The notes under the pieces: generated by a model
What the model was told of the DNA's origin: nothing
The model's database searches: none
Seen by the model: the letters and a program-made list of their open reading frames with translations, nothing else
Source of the DNA: Actinomycetes bacterium
GTDB lineage: Bacteria > Actinomycetota > Acidimicrobiia > Acidimicrobiales > RAAP-2
Length of the DNA: 52,755 bases
Direction: 5' to 3'
Assembly (NCBI GenBank): GCA_021791145.1
Contig: JAJYXE010000018.1
Span: forward strand, 1 to 52,755
In this document: positions 21,649 to 31,269 of the stretch, in pieces
Position numbering within the stretch: position 1 is the first letter of the stretch
How the letters are laid out: every line of letters begins with the position of its first letter
Program-made: the position numbers and the translations under genes

Positions 21649-23810
21649 CCCGCGCCGTCCAGGAGCTCTCCGGGCGTCCGCTGGGGCGGGGGCGTCCGCG
21701 GACCCGGCACGCGCATCGACTCCTCGACGAGCTGGGAGATGTCGAGGACGCGCACCTCTTCCTCCTTGCCCTGCGCCTTGACCGCGTCGTCGAGCATGAT
21801 CATGCAGTACGGGCACGCGGTCGACACGACGTCCGCTCCGGTGCCGATCGCCTCGAGGGTACGGTCCATGTTGACGCGGGTGCCGATGCTCTCCTCCATC
21901 CACATGCGCGCGCCGCCGGCACCGCAGCAGAAGCCGCGCTCCCGGCACCGGCGCATCTCCACGTTGCGGGCGCCCGGGATGGCGTCGATGACCGTCCTCG
22001 GCTCGTCGAACACCCTGTTGTGCCGGCCGAGATAGCAGGGGTCGTGGTAGGTGACGGTGCCCGAGTACCCGGCGCCGGGCGCGATCCTCCCAGTCCGCAC
22101 CAGATGGTCGAGGAGCTCGGCGTGGTGGACCACCTCGAAGCTGCCCCCGAGCGCCGGGTACTCGTTCTTCAAAGTGTTGAAGCAGTGCGGGCAGGTCGCC
22201 ACGATCTTGCGAACCCGTGCGGCCTCGAGGGTTGCGATGTTGGCCTTCGCCTGCTCCTGGAACAGGTACTCGTTGCCGATGCGGCGGGCGGGGTCGCCCG
22301 TGCAGGACTCTTTCGGGCCGAGGATCGCGAAGCGCACGCTCGCCCACTGCAAGAGGCGCGCCGTCGCTTGGACCTGACGGCGCGCTCGCTCGTCCAACGC
22401 CCCCGCACAGCCGACCCAGTAGAGGTACTCGACGTCGTCGGGAATGCCGTCGGTGACCACCGGCACCTCGAAGTCGAGGTCCTGCGTCCACTCCGTACGC
22501 TTGGCACTCCCGAGCCCCCAGGGGTCGCCCTGGTTCTCGATGTTGCGCAGCATGAGCCCGGCCTCGTGCGGAAAGCTGGACTCCATCAGCACCTGGTAGC
22601 GCCGCATGTCGACGATCGCGTCGACATGCTCGATGTCGACCGGGCACTGCTCCACGCACGACCCGCAGGTCGTGCAGGACCACAGCACGTCGGGCTCGAT
22701 GACCCCTGGAACGAGCGGCTCGGGCCCGGGCACCGGGCGGTCCCCGGCACGAGCCCCACCCTGGGAACGCTTCGCGTCGCCGGCGTCCCCGCCTCGCGCG
22801 TCTGCGGCAGCCTTCAGCGCCATCAGGTGCGACGCCTGGGAGAACATGTTGTCCCGCAAGTCCATGATCACGAGCTTGGGGGACAGGGGCTTGCCGGTCG
22901 TCCACGCCGGGCACACCGACTGGCAGCGGCCGCACTCGGTGCAGGTCACGAAGTCGAGCATCTGCTTCCAGGTGAAATTCTCGATGAACCCCGCCCCGAA
23001 GACCGCGTCCTCGGTCACGTTCTCCATGTCCATGTCGGGCGTCTTGTCCAGGCCGCCGAGCGCCCTCGGGCGGCGCGAGAACGCCACGTTGAAGGGTGCG
23101 ACGAAGATGTGCAGGTGCTTCGAGTACGAGACGAACACGAGGAAGCCGCTGATGACCGCGACGTTGAGCAGCAAGAACGTCGTGGCGAGCGCTGCGTCCA
23201 CCCCGTGGCCGAGCCCGGCGAGTCCCGCGCCGATGACGTGCGAGGCGAAGGCCCAGTCGTCGTAGGGGAACTGCCGGGGCTTCGTGTCGACCTGCGCGCC
23301 GCGATAGAGGAGGAGCGTGGCGATCACCCCGAAGATGAGCAGGAGCGTGATCCACGCGGCGTCGGTGTGGGACCCGTAGAAGCGCGAGGCGCGCTCCCTT
23401 CTCGAAGGGGCGTTCTTGAGCCGGATGACCGTGAACACCCCGAGCGCCACGAGCACCGCGGTCGCGAAGAAGTCTTCGAGGAACCCGAGCACCGGCGACG
23501 TCCCGATCCCCGGGATGTGGAACGTCGGGTCGAACAGGTCTCCGTAGGCCTCGACGATCGTGAAGAGGAGGACGGTGAACCCCCACATCGTGAAGAAGTG
23601 CGCGATGCCGGGGACCGTCCACTTGAGGAGCTTGCGCTGCCCGGCCACCTCGGTGACCTCTGCCTCCGCCCTGCGGCCCAGATCACGGCGAAGCCGCTCG
23701 GGGGCGGGCAGCCCGGTCCGGACGAGCCGCGAGATCCAGTGGAACCGTCGACCGGCCAGGACGACGCAGACCACGGTCACGGCGATGCCGATCGCGATCC
23801 TTACCGGCAA
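21645..23810 (-). CDS. Membrane-anchored Fe-S oxidoreductase (EtfD/HdrDE-like)
   Basis: A 721-residue fusion of an N-terminal membrane part (about six helices, residues 1-240, like NarI/HdrE-type cytochrome subunits) and a cytosolic HdrD/GlpC-like part. It has two 4Fe-4S motifs, CTECGRCQSVCP near 290 and CTTCGSCVEQCP near 380, and two CCG-type cysteine clusters (YHDPCYLGRHN with RGFCCGAGGARMW; CPHCFNTLKNEYP). In mycobacteria the equivalent (EtfD, Rv0338c) passes electrons from ETF to quinone during fatty acid oxidation; that role here is inference. It starts with TTG at 23810 behind GAGGAGG. A Gly/Ala/Arg-rich linker sits between the two ferredoxin motifs. Confidence 0.88.
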   Translation of the reverse strand: MPVRIAIGIAVTVVCVVLAGRRFHWISRLVRTGLPAPERLRRDLGRRAEAEVTEVAGQRKLLKWTVPGIAHFFTMWGFTVLLFTIVEAYGDLFDPTFHIPGIGTSPVLGFLEDFFATAVLVALGVFTVIRLKNAPSRRERASRFYGSHTDAAWITLLLIFGVIATLLLYRGAQVDTKPRQFPYDDWAFASHVIGAGLAGLGHGVDAALATTFLLLNVAVISGFLVFVSYSKHLHIFVAPFNVAFSRRPRALGGLDKTPDMDMENVTEDAVFGAGFIENFTWKQMLDFVTCTECGRCQSVCPAWTTGKPLSPKLVIMDLRDNMFSQASHLMALKAAADARGGDAGDAKRSQGGARAGDRPVPGPEPLVPGVIEPDVLWSCTTCGSCVEQCPVDIEHVDAIVDMRRYQVLMESSFPHEAGLMLRNIENQGDPWGLGSAKRTEWTQDLDFEVPVVTDGIPDDVEYLYWVGCAGALDERARRQVQATARLLQWASVRFAILGPKESCTGDPARRIGNEYLFQEQAKANIATLEAARVRKIVATCPHCFNTLKNEYPALGGSFEVVHHAELLDHLVRTGRIAPGAGYSGTVTYHDPCYLGRHNRVFDEPRTVIDAIPGARNVEMRRCRERGFCCGAGGARMWMEESIGTRVNMDRTLEAIGTGADVVSTACPYCMIMLDDAVKAQGKEEEVRVLDISQLVEESMRVPGPRTPPPQRTPGELLDGAG

Positions 23811-24021
23811 GGGGCCTCCTCGGTCAGTGGAGGGTCAACTCGGCCGGCCCTGTTGCCCCCCGGCACCCGGGCTCGGGAGGAGCCGAGGCACGGGGCGGCA
23901 CCGTCGGTAGGCAGGTCCCCGGGTCTGCAACCGACATCAACCGACATGATGCCGCCGTCGGCGAGGGCGCGGAGGTCCGGGAGGAGCCATGGCGTGCCAG
24001 ACGATAGTGTGACCCCTGCAC

Positions 24022-24092
24022 GCGGGCGTAGTTCAGCGGCAGAACATCAGCTTCCCAAGCTGAGAACGCGGGTTCGATTCCCGTCGCCCGCT
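24022..24092 (+). tRNA. tRNA-Gly (anticodon CCC)
   Basis: A complete 71-base cloverleaf: acceptor GCGGGCG pairs with CGCCCGC at 24085-24091, the anticodon stem TCAGC/GCTGA encloses loop TTCCCAA, and the T arm contains GGTTCGATTCC. The anticodon is CCC, reading GGG. CCA is not encoded, which fits the CCA-adding type enzyme (pcnA) later in this window. Confidence 0.96.
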
Positions 24093-24285
24093 CTCTTCTC
24101 TTCTCTTCGCTTCCAGCTCTCGTCGATGGGCTCCGCAACATCTCTCTCGCCCCCCGGGGACCCGGAGACCGTTCACCTCGCGTTGCCCAGGGACCAGCGG
24201 GGGTCCTTCGGCCCTATCGGCCGGCCTCCCAACCCGGTACGAATCGACATATGCCATTGGCGGCACTGTCAGGCAGGGACCCCGC

Positions 24286-26088
24286 GTGAGACCGACGGAC
24301 GTCTCGGACTCCACCTACTACCGGCGTGTGGTCGACTGCCAGTGGGCGTGCCCGGCGCAGACGGACGTCCCCGAGTACATCCGGCTCATCGGCCAGGGCC
24401 GGTACGCTGACGCGTACCTGCTCAACCGCGCCACCAACGTGTTCCCCGGCATCCTGGGACGCACGTGCGACCGCCCCTGCGAGCCGGCGTGCCGGCGAGG
24501 CCGCGTCGACGGCGAGCCCGTCGCCATCTGCAGGCTCAAGCGCGTCGCATCGGATCTCCGCAAAGACGTGTCGTCGCGCCTGCCGAAAGGCGCCCTGCGG
24601 CGCAACGGCAAGCGGGTCGCCACCGTGGGCTGCGGGCCGGCGTCGCTCACGGTCGCCAACGACCTCCTGCCCCTGGGCTACGAGGTGACGATCTTCGAGC
24701 GGGCCGAGGCTGCGGGCGGCCTCATGCGCTCGAGCATCCCCGCCTTCCGCCTGCCCGCAGACGTCCTCGACACAGAGACGTCTGCGGTGCTGTCGATGGG
24801 CGCCGACGTCCGTTACGGCGTGGAGGTCACCTCGATGGCCGCTCTGCTCGAGGAGGGCTACGACGCCGTCTTCGTCGGGAGCGGCGCTCCCAAGGGCAAC
24901 GACCTCGAGATCCCCGGGCGCCACGACGGCGACGCCGACGAGCACGTGCACGTGAGCCTGGACTGGCTGGCGAGCATCGCGTTCGGCCACGTCACCTCCG
25001 TCGGCGAGCGCGTCCTCGTGATCGGCGTGGGCAACACCGCGATGGACTGCTGCCGGACTGCCCGGCGTCTGGGAGGTACCGAAGTGCGGGTCGTGGCCCG
25101 GCGTCCCCGTGCCTTCTTCAAGGCCTCCCCCTGGGAGCTGCAGGACGCGATCGACGAAGGGGTGGAGATCCTCACGGAGCGGGCGCCGCGGCGCTTCGTC
25201 ACCGCGCACGGCCGGCTCGTCGGCGTGGAGTTCGACGTCTTGGAGTGGGACGAGCGTGCTGAACGGTCCACGGTGCTGCGAACCGAGTTCCTGCCGGCGG
25301 ACGACGTGGTGCTGGCCATCGGCCAGGAGAACGCATTCCCGTGGATCGAGCGGGACCTCGGCATCGAGTTCGGCCGCTGGGACGTCCCGATCGTCGACCC
25401 CGTCACCATGAGCTCCACGCGCGCGGGGGTGTTCATCGGCGGCGACGCGGCCTTCGGCCCGAAGAACATCGTCTGGGCCGTCGCCCACGGCCACGAGGCG
25501 GCGATATCCATCGACCGTCACTGCCAGGACCTCCCGGTCGGTGACCGGCCACCCGTGCGCGCCGCGCTCGTGAGCCAGAAGATGAGCATCGGCGAGTGGA
25601 GCTACGCCAACGATTTCAACCCCGTCGGGCGCCAGGAGCCCCCCCACGTGGAGCTCGCACGGCGCTTCGCGGAGCTTGCCGTCGAGGTGGAGCTGGACTT
25701 CACCCCCGCACAGGTCGCGCGTGAGATCCAGCGCTGCCTCAACTGCGACATCCAGACCCAGTTCAGCGCCTCGCGCTGCATCGAGTGCGACGCCTGCATC
25801 GACATCTGTCCTGTGGACTGCCTGCAGATCGTCGCCGGCGACGGCGGCGCAGCCAGCACCAGCGCAGACGGTGCAAGCGATCTCGGCGCACGGAGCGGCA
25901 GGTCCGATGAGCCCGTCTTCATCTCGCTCCCACTCCCCCAGACCGGCCGCTTCATGGTCAAGGACGAGGACCTGTGCGTCCACTGCGGCCTGTGCGCGGA
26001 GCGCTGCCCCACCGCAGCGTGGGACATGGCGAAGCTCGAGGTGTTCCTGCCGGCAGCCGGGCTCGCGGACGTGGCGACGCCGCGATGA
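24286..26088 (+). CDS. GltD-like NAD(P)-linked flavoprotein with C-terminal ferredoxin domain
   Basis: A 600-residue protein. The N-terminal Cys-rich domain (CQWACPAQTDVPEYI, CDRPCEPACRRG, residues about 18-75) is that of GltD/NfnB-type subunits. An FAD site follows (VATVGCGPASLTVANDL, GGLMRSSIPAFRLP) and an NAD(P) site (VLVIGVGNTAMDCCRTA). The C-terminus holds two 4Fe-4S motifs, CIECDACIDICPVDC near 505 and CVHCGLCAERCPTAAW near 565. Its stop overlaps the korA start. The likely job is moving electrons between the KorAB centre and NAD(P)H, making the three genes one enzyme. Start is GTG at 24286 behind AGGCAGGGA. Confidence 0.88.
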   Translation: MRPTDVSDSTYYRRVVDCQWACPAQTDVPEYIRLIGQGRYADAYLLNRATNVFPGILGRTCDRPCEPACRRGRVDGEPVAICRLKRVASDLRKDVSSRLPKGALRRNGKRVATVGCGPASLTVANDLLPLGYEVTIFERAEAAGGLMRSSIPAFRLPADVLDTETSAVLSMGADVRYGVEVTSMAALLEEGYDAVFVGSGAPKGNDLEIPGRHDGDADEHVHVSLDWLASIAFGHVTSVGERVLVIGVGNTAMDCCRTARRLGGTEVRVVARRPRAFFKASPWELQDAIDEGVEILTERAPRRFVTAHGRLVGVEFDVLEWDERAERSTVLRTEFLPADDVVLAIGQENAFPWIERDLGIEFGRWDVPIVDPVTMSSTRAGVFIGGDAAFGPKNIVWAVAHGHEAAISIDRHCQDLPVGDRPPVRAALVSQKMSIGEWSYANDFNPVGRQEPPHVELARRFAELAVEVELDFTPAQVAREIQRCLNCDIQTQFSASRCIECDACIDICPVDCLQIVAGDGGAASTSADGASDLGARSGRSDEPVFISLPLPQTGRFMVKDEDLCVHCGLCAERCPTAAWDMAKLEVFLPAAGLADVATPR

Positions 26089-28049
26089 CCACGCGCGACC
26101 TCCTGGCGGACGGTGCGCGCGCCACCCTCCGTGCAGACGGGCACCCCGCCCGCCGCCAGCCCGGCGTCAACGATTTCGCGCTCAGCATCGCGACGGTCAA
26201 CGGGACTGGCTCCGCCTACGCCAACTCGCTACTCGTGCGGTCCATCTTCCGCATGGGGGTCCCGGCCTCGGGCAAGAACCTCCTTCCCTCGAACATCCAG
26301 GGGATGGCGACGTGGTTCGAGATCAGGGTGAGCCCGACGGCCCGCCTGGCGCGGCGCGGCGAGAGCGACCTCGTCGTCGCGATGAACGGCCAGACGCTGT
26401 CCCAGGACCTCACCCGTGGCGCCCCAGGAGGCGTCGTCCTCTTCGACTCCTCCGCCGGTGTCCCCGCCGGCATGCTGCCCGACGACCGCACGCTTCTCGG
26501 TGCGCCCCTGGCGGCACTGGTCACGGCGTCGTTCGCCGACCCCTCACAGCGCGTGCTCCTGCGCAACGTCGCGTACGTGGGCGCGCTCGCCGCACTCTTG
26601 GCGATCGACCCGGCGGTCGCCGTCGAGCTATTGACCGAGCGCTTCGAGCACCGCCCGCGGGTCCTCGAGCACAACGTGCGGGCGTTCGAGCTGGGCTACG
26701 AGGAAGCCTTCGCGAGGTTCGACTGCCCGCTCCCGTTCCGCGTCGCGCCGTCCGACGAGACGGCGGGCATGGTCCTCATGGACGGCAACACGGCGACGGC
26801 GCTCGGCTGCCTCTACGCGGGGGCCACGGTGGGTGCGTGGTACCCGATCACGCCGGCGACGTCTGTCATGGACAGCTTCAGCGCCCTGTGCGCGCGCTAC
26901 CGCCGCGTCCCTGACCCCGAGCCGGGATCCGGCTCCCCCGGGGTCCCGGCTCCGAACGGCGAGAGGCCGGCTCCGACCGCACGCAAGGTGCTTCTCGACT
27001 GTCCGCCTGGGTCGCGCAACAACTACGTCATCCTCCAGGCCGAGGACGAGCTGGCAGCGATCGGCATGGTGGTCGGCGCGAGCTGGAACGGCGCCCGGGC
27101 CTTCACGACGACGTCCGGGCCGGGGCTGTCGCTCATGAACGAGATGCTCGGGCTCGCCTACTACGCCGAGATCCCCGCCGTCGTCTTCGACGTCCAGCGC
27201 GCCGGACCCTCGACCGGCATGCCGACGCGCACGCAGCAGGCGGACATCCTCTCCGCCGCCTATGCGTCCCACGGTGACACCAAGCACCTGCTGCTGTTCC
27301 CCGCCGATCCCGCGGAGTGCTTCAGCTTCGCCGTGGCGGCGTTCGACCTCGCAGAGCGGTTCCAGACCCCGGTGCTGGTGCTGTCGGATTTCGACATCGG
27401 GAGCAACGAATGGGCGATCCCGGCGCTTTCCTGGGACGACGGCTACCGGCCGGACCGGGGCCGGGTGCTGTCCCTCGCCGAGCTGGAGGATCTGCCCCGG
27501 TTCGACCGGTACGGCGGATGGGACGACGAGTTCGTCGCCGCGCGGACGCTCCCCGGTGTCCACCCGAACGCCGCCTACTTCACCCGCGGGTCCGGTCACG
27601 ACAGCCACGCGGGCTACACGGAGACACCGGCGCGCTACGAAGAGGTCGTGGACCGGCTCGCGAAGAAGCATGCGGCCGCGCTCCGCCTGCTCCCCGCGCC
27701 GGTGACCGAGCGGCGCTCCCGCGCGACGACGGGCGTCATCACGCTCGGGAGCACCGACGCTGCCACCAGGGAGGCGATCGCAGAGCTCACGGACCGGGGC
27801 ATCGCCCTCGACTACCTCCGAGTGCGCAGCTTTCCGTTCCACGACACGGTCCAAGAGTTCGTCGACGCCCACACGTCCTGCGTCGTCGTCGAGCAGAACC
27901 GCGACGGCCAGCTGCGGACGCTGCTGTCGGCGGAGACCAGCGCCCCCATCCAGAAGCTGGGGTCGGTCCGCCTCTACGGCGGGCTTCCCCCGACGGCGCA
28001 GGAAGTTTTCGAGGGGATCGTCGCGTTCTTGGGCACGGCAAAGAGCTGA
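26085..28049 (+). CDS. korA: 2-oxoacid:acceptor oxidoreductase, fused gamma-alpha subunit (KorA type)
   Basis: A 654-residue subunit with an N-terminal gamma domain (GSAYANSLLVRSIFRMGVPASGKNLLPSNIQG) fused to the alpha domain (AWYPITPATSVMDSFSAL near 265, TTSGPGLSLMNEMLGLAYY, VQRAGPSTGMPTRTQQADI). This is the arrangement of 2-oxoglutarate and related ferredoxin oxidoreductases, which oxidise 2-oxoacids to acyl-CoA. A Pro/Gly-rich loop (about 290-310, VPDPEPGSGSPGVPAPNG) is an unusual insertion. The ATG overlaps the preceding stop. The preferred 2-oxoacid is not certain from sequence. Confidence 0.92.
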   Translation: MTTRDLLADGARATLRADGHPARRQPGVNDFALSIATVNGTGSAYANSLLVRSIFRMGVPASGKNLLPSNIQGMATWFEIRVSPTARLARRGESDLVVAMNGQTLSQDLTRGAPGGVVLFDSSAGVPAGMLPDDRTLLGAPLAALVTASFADPSQRVLLRNVAYVGALAALLAIDPAVAVELLTERFEHRPRVLEHNVRAFELGYEEAFARFDCPLPFRVAPSDETAGMVLMDGNTATALGCLYAGATVGAWYPITPATSVMDSFSALCARYRRVPDPEPGSGSPGVPAPNGERPAPTARKVLLDCPPGSRNNYVILQAEDELAAIGMVVGASWNGARAFTTTSGPGLSLMNEMLGLAYYAEIPAVVFDVQRAGPSTGMPTRTQQADILSAAYASHGDTKHLLLFPADPAECFSFAVAAFDLAERFQTPVLVLSDFDIGSNEWAIPALSWDDGYRPDRGRVLSLAELEDLPRFDRYGGWDDEFVAARTLPGVHPNAAYFTRGSGHDSHAGYTETPARYEEVVDRLAKKHAAALRLLPAPVTERRSRATTGVITLGSTDAATREAIAELTDRGIALDYLRVRSFPFHDTVQEFVDAHTSCVVVEQNRDGQLRTLLSAETSAPIQKLGSVRLYGGLPPTAQEVFEGIVAFLGTAKS

Positions 28050-28064
28050 GGACCGAGGAGCGCC

Positions 28065-29111
28065 ATGCCGTCCATCACCAAACCGCTCGTCCCAGCCCTG
28101 CAGCTCGAGCGCAACGCGATCGGGCTCACGATCCGCGACTACGAGGGCCCGATGTCCACCCTCTGCGCCGGGTGCGGCCACGACTCCACGACCGCCGCGC
28201 TCGTCCAGGCCCTGTGGCAGGCGGCAGTGGTGCCGCACCGTGTCGCGAAGCTCTCGGGGATCGGCTGCTCGTCCAAGACCCCGACGTACTTCCTGCGCGG
28301 CGCCCACGGCTTCAACTCCGTCCACGGCAGGATGGTGCCGATCGCCACCGGGGCGAACGCTGCGAACCGGGACCTCCTCTACCTCGGCATCTCGGGGGAC
28401 GGTGACGCGCTCTCCATCGGGCTCGGGCATCTCTGCCACGGCATCAGGCGCAACGTGCACATGGTGCACCTGATCGAGAACAACGGCGTGTACGGGCTCA
28501 CCAAAGGCCAGTTCTCCCCGACCGCGGACCAGGGGTCCACCTCGCACCGAGGCGAGCACAACGCGCTCGCGCCCATCGACCCGATGCTGCTCGGGCTCTC
28601 GCTCGGGGCCACCTTCCTCGCCCGGGGCTTCTCGGGCGACAAGGCCCATCTCGTCCCGATCCTCGAGGCGGCGATCGCCCACGGCGGGTTCGCGCTCGTC
28701 GACGTCATCTCCCCGTGCGTGCAGTTCAACAACCACGAGGGGTCCACCAAGAGCTACGCCGCGATCCGGGCGAGCGAGCTCCACGTGACCGACTTCGCCC
28801 CTCCACAAGAGCCCGTGACCGCCATGCTCTCACCGGAGCCGGTCGAGGTCGCCATGCCCGGGGGCGGCGCGATCCGCTTCCGCTCGGTGCCCATGGGCTA
28901 CGACCCCACCGACCGCACCTCGGTGGCCGCCTACCTCGCCGACCATGCCGCGCGAGGCGAGGTGCCGACCGGCCTGTTGTACGTGGACGAATCGGTCCCC
29001 GACGTCCACGAGCGGAACCGCACGACGCCCGTGCCGCTCAACGCGCTGGCTCACGACGAGCTGTGCCCTGGGGCAGACGCACTGCGTGAGCTGCAGGCCG
29101 CCTACCGCTGA
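28065..29111 (+). CDS. korB: 2-oxoacid:acceptor oxidoreductase beta subunit (KorB type)
   Basis: The 348-residue thiamine-diphosphate subunit. Cluster ligands are in MSTLCAGCGHDST, GIGCSS and DVISPCVQFNNH. The ThDP/Mg site is GDGDALSIGLGHLCHGIRRNV followed by IENNGVYGLTKGQFSPT, which resembles 2-oxoglutarate-type KorB. It has no ferredoxin domain of its own, in keeping with the ferredoxin domain fused to the GltD-like partner. It starts 15 bases after korA with a GAGGAG site. Confidence 0.93.
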   Translation: MPSITKPLVPALQLERNAIGLTIRDYEGPMSTLCAGCGHDSTTAALVQALWQAAVVPHRVAKLSGIGCSSKTPTYFLRGAHGFNSVHGRMVPIATGANAANRDLLYLGISGDGDALSIGLGHLCHGIRRNVHMVHLIENNGVYGLTKGQFSPTADQGSTSHRGEHNALAPIDPMLLGLSLGATFLARGFSGDKAHLVPILEAAIAHGGFALVDVISPCVQFNNHEGSTKSYAAIRASELHVTDFAPPQEPVTAMLSPEPVEVAMPGGGAIRFRSVPMGYDPTDRTSVAAYLADHAARGEVPTGLLYVDESVPDVHERNRTTPVPLNALAHDELCPGADALRELQAAYR

Positions 29112-29239
29112 GCACGACCGCTTCACGCAGCGCTGGGCGGCCTGGGGCAACGCCTCGGTCTGCGGCGAGTGAGGGCGACGCCGCCACTGCCCCAAGCCCC
29201 TGCCGCACTCTTCGAGGGGGAGGCGGAAGCGCGGGTGCC

Positions 29240-29251
29240 TATAGTGACCCG
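29240..29251 (+). promoter_or_regulatory. -10 element for leaderless methyltransferase
   Basis: TATAGT at 29240-29245 is followed by 6 bases and the GTG of the methyltransferase. No ribosome-binding site is present. Confidence 0.6.
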
Positions 29252-30379
29252 GTGACCTCGGGGGCGCGCCGAGCGACATCTTCGCGCGCGGCCCGGGGTG
29301 TCGCGCCACGCGGCGAGGCACCTCCCTCGCTGACCGCTCGGATCCTTCGCGATCGGATCAAGTGGCGGCTGCACCACGCGTTGCTCTCGGTTTGCCCCGG
29401 GTACCGGTCGGCGACCAGAGGTGGCTCCCGAGGCTGTGCCGGAGATGGCGGCGGTCACGTTCCAGGGCGGCTGCTGGAGCGCCACCCCGGCAAGTACTCG
29501 CTCTACCAGACCAACGAGAAGGTGCCCTACGGCAGCCTCCTCGCGTTCAACGTCGAGGACGCCGCGGACTTCGACCTCATGGAGCAAGCCATCCTCGACA
29601 GCGGCTACTACGAGGCCCCGCACATCTGGCCACTGCGGGTGGACCGCGACAAGCGAGTGATGGCCGAGATCGTGGCGTCGCTGAACCAAGGCGGCCGGGT
29701 GCTCGAGCTCGGTTGTGCGAACGGCGCGGTCCTCGAAGGCCTCGCGCTGCGCGGAATCGAGTTCGAGGGCATCGACATCAGCCGGCGGGCGCTGGCGCGC
29801 GCGTCACGGGCCGTGCGAGCCCATGTTCACCTGGGCGACGTCCTCACCTCGGATCTCTCCCCGGGCTTCGACACCATCTTCGGGCTGGACATCTTCGAGC
29901 ACCTCAATCCCAACAAGCTCGCCTCCTACCTGCTCCGCTTGCGCGAGCTGCTGGCCGACGGCGGCCTGCTCTTTGCGAACATCCCGGCCTTCGGGATCGA
30001 CGAGGTCTTCGGCGAGGTCTTCCCGAGGTACCTTTCGGAGTGGGACGTCGACGCGGCGGCGGGCCGCCCGTTCCGCCAGCTCCACGCCGATCACGAGGGC
30101 TACCCGATCAGCGGCCACCTCATCTGGGCCGACAGCAGCTGGTGGGTCGGGCAGTTCTCGTCCGCGGACTTTCGCAGGCGTACGTTGATCGAAGTGGCCC
30201 TGCACGACAAGTACGACGACTACATGGCAGTCCACAGCCCCGCGAGAAGGTCCTTCTACGTGTTCTCGGCGGGGGAGTGCCCCGACGAGCCCGAGATCGT
30301 GCGCCGGATCACCCGCTCCCGCTCGCTCGAGCTCATGACACTCCGGCGGCTCGAGACGCTCGCGATGCTCTGGAGGTAG
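29252..30379 (+). CDS. Class I SAM-dependent methyltransferase
   Basis: A 375-residue protein with a Rossmann methyltransferase core: motif [20 protein letters not shown] near 148, acidic [14 protein letters not shown], and [19 protein letters not shown]. The first ~80 residues are Arg/Gly rich and of uncertain value; the recognisable protein begins near [16 protein letters not shown]. Methyltransferases of this shape often act on sugars or small molecules in surface-polymer pathways, but nothing here fixes the substrate. The SDR gene begins 4 bases after its stop. Confidence 0.8.
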   Translation: MTSGARRATSSRAARGVAPRGEAPPSLTARILRDRIKWRLHHALLSVCPGYRSATRGGSRGCAGDGGGHVPGRLLERHPGKYSLYQTNEKVPYGSLLAFNVEDAADFDLMEQAILDSGYYEAPHIWPLRVDRDKRVMAEIVASLNQGGRVLELGCANGAVLEGLALRGIEFEGIDISRRALARASRAVRAHVHLGDVLTSDLSPGFDTIFGLDIFEHLNPNKLASYLLRLRELLADGGLLFANIPAFGIDEVFGEVFPRYLSEWDVDAAAGRPFRQLHADHEGYPISGHLIWADSSWWVGQFSSADFRRRTLIEVALHDKYDDYMAVHSPARRSFYVFSAGECPDEPEIVRRITRSRSLELMTLRRLETLAMLWR

Positions 30380-30383
30380 GCCG

Positions 30384-31214
30384 ATGTCGTCCACCGAAGG
30401 GGTTGCGCGCCGGACGATCCCCCCGAGCTTCTCCCTCGAGGGGCGCCGGGCGCTCGTCACCGGCGCCGGCAGCCCGACGGGCATCGGCTTCGCGTGCGCG
30501 CGCCTGCTCGGGGAGCTCGGAGCGGGGGTGGTCGTGACGGCGACCTCCGAGCGCGTCCACACGCGGCGCGACGAGCTCCGCGCCGCCGGCATCGACGCAT
30601 CCTCGGTGATCGCTGATCTCACGGTCGTCGAGGATGCGGCACGCGTCGTCGAGGAAGCCTCGGCGGCAGCGCCGATCGACGTACTGGTCAACAACGCGGG
30701 GATGGTCTCGGTGTCCGAGAACCCAACGTCGGGGAGCGCCACGGAGCTGGCACCCGACGCGTGGCGCAGGGAGCTCGACCGCGAGGTGACGACCGCGTTC
30801 CTCGCGACCCGGGGAGTCCTGCCTGCGATGACCGCGCAAGGCTGGGGGCGCGTCGTCAATGTGTCCTCGGTCACCGGACCGGTGGCGGCGATCGCCGGGG
30901 ACGTCGCGTACGCCGCGGGCAAGGCCGCACTGGTCGGATTGACCAGAGCCGTGGCGATCGACGTCGCGGATCGGGGCATCACCGTCAACGCAGTCGCACC
31001 GGGTTGGATCGCGACCGGCTCCTCCCTCCCCGACGAGCTCGCGCTCGGCTTGGGCACCCCGGTCGGGCGATCGGGGTCCCCCGAAGAGGTGGCGTCCCTC
31101 GTCGCTTGGCTCTGCACGCCAGGAGCGGCCTACGTCACCGGCCAGGTCATCGTGGTCGACGGTGGGAACACGATCGCCGAAGAGCGCGTCCATTTGCCTC
31201 GACCCGCACACTGA
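30384..31214 (+). CDS. Short-chain dehydrogenase/reductase
   Basis: A 276-residue SDR. The cofactor motif is [17 protein letters not shown], the structural motif [10 protein letters not shown], catalytic Ser in VNVSSVTG and the YxxxK pair in [13 protein letters not shown]; the end has [12 protein letters not shown]. Layout matches FabG-like classical SDRs. ATG at 30384 has GGAGG just upstream and overlaps the end region of the methyltransferase operon. The substrate is unknown. Confidence 0.9.
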   Translation: MSSTEGVARRTIPPSFSLEGRRALVTGAGSPTGIGFACARLLGELGAGVVVTATSERVHTRRDELRAAGIDASSVIADLTVVEDAARVVEEASAAAPIDVLVNNAGMVSVSENPTSGSATELAPDAWRRELDREVTTAFLATRGVLPAMTAQGWGRVVNVSSVTGPVAAIAGDVAYAAGKAALVGLTRAVAIDVADRGITVNAVAPGWIATGSSLPDELALGLGTPVGRSGSPEEVASLVAWLCTPGAAYVTGQVIVVDGGNTIAEERVHLPRPAH

Positions 31215-31257
31215 CGTCTGCCGACCTCCGCCGCCGTCGGGCCCCAGCTCGGGGCTC

Positions 31258-31269
31258 TAGCCTGGCGCG
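31258..31269 (+). promoter_or_regulatory. -10 element for leaderless ABC transporter operon
   Basis: TAGCCT at 31258-31263 lies 6 bases before the GTG of the ATPase gene. Confidence 0.55.

Noticed and set aside
24093..24118. Rho-independent terminator after tRNA-Gly
   Set aside because: The sequence is pyrimidine-rich, but no GC-rich stem precedes a T run.
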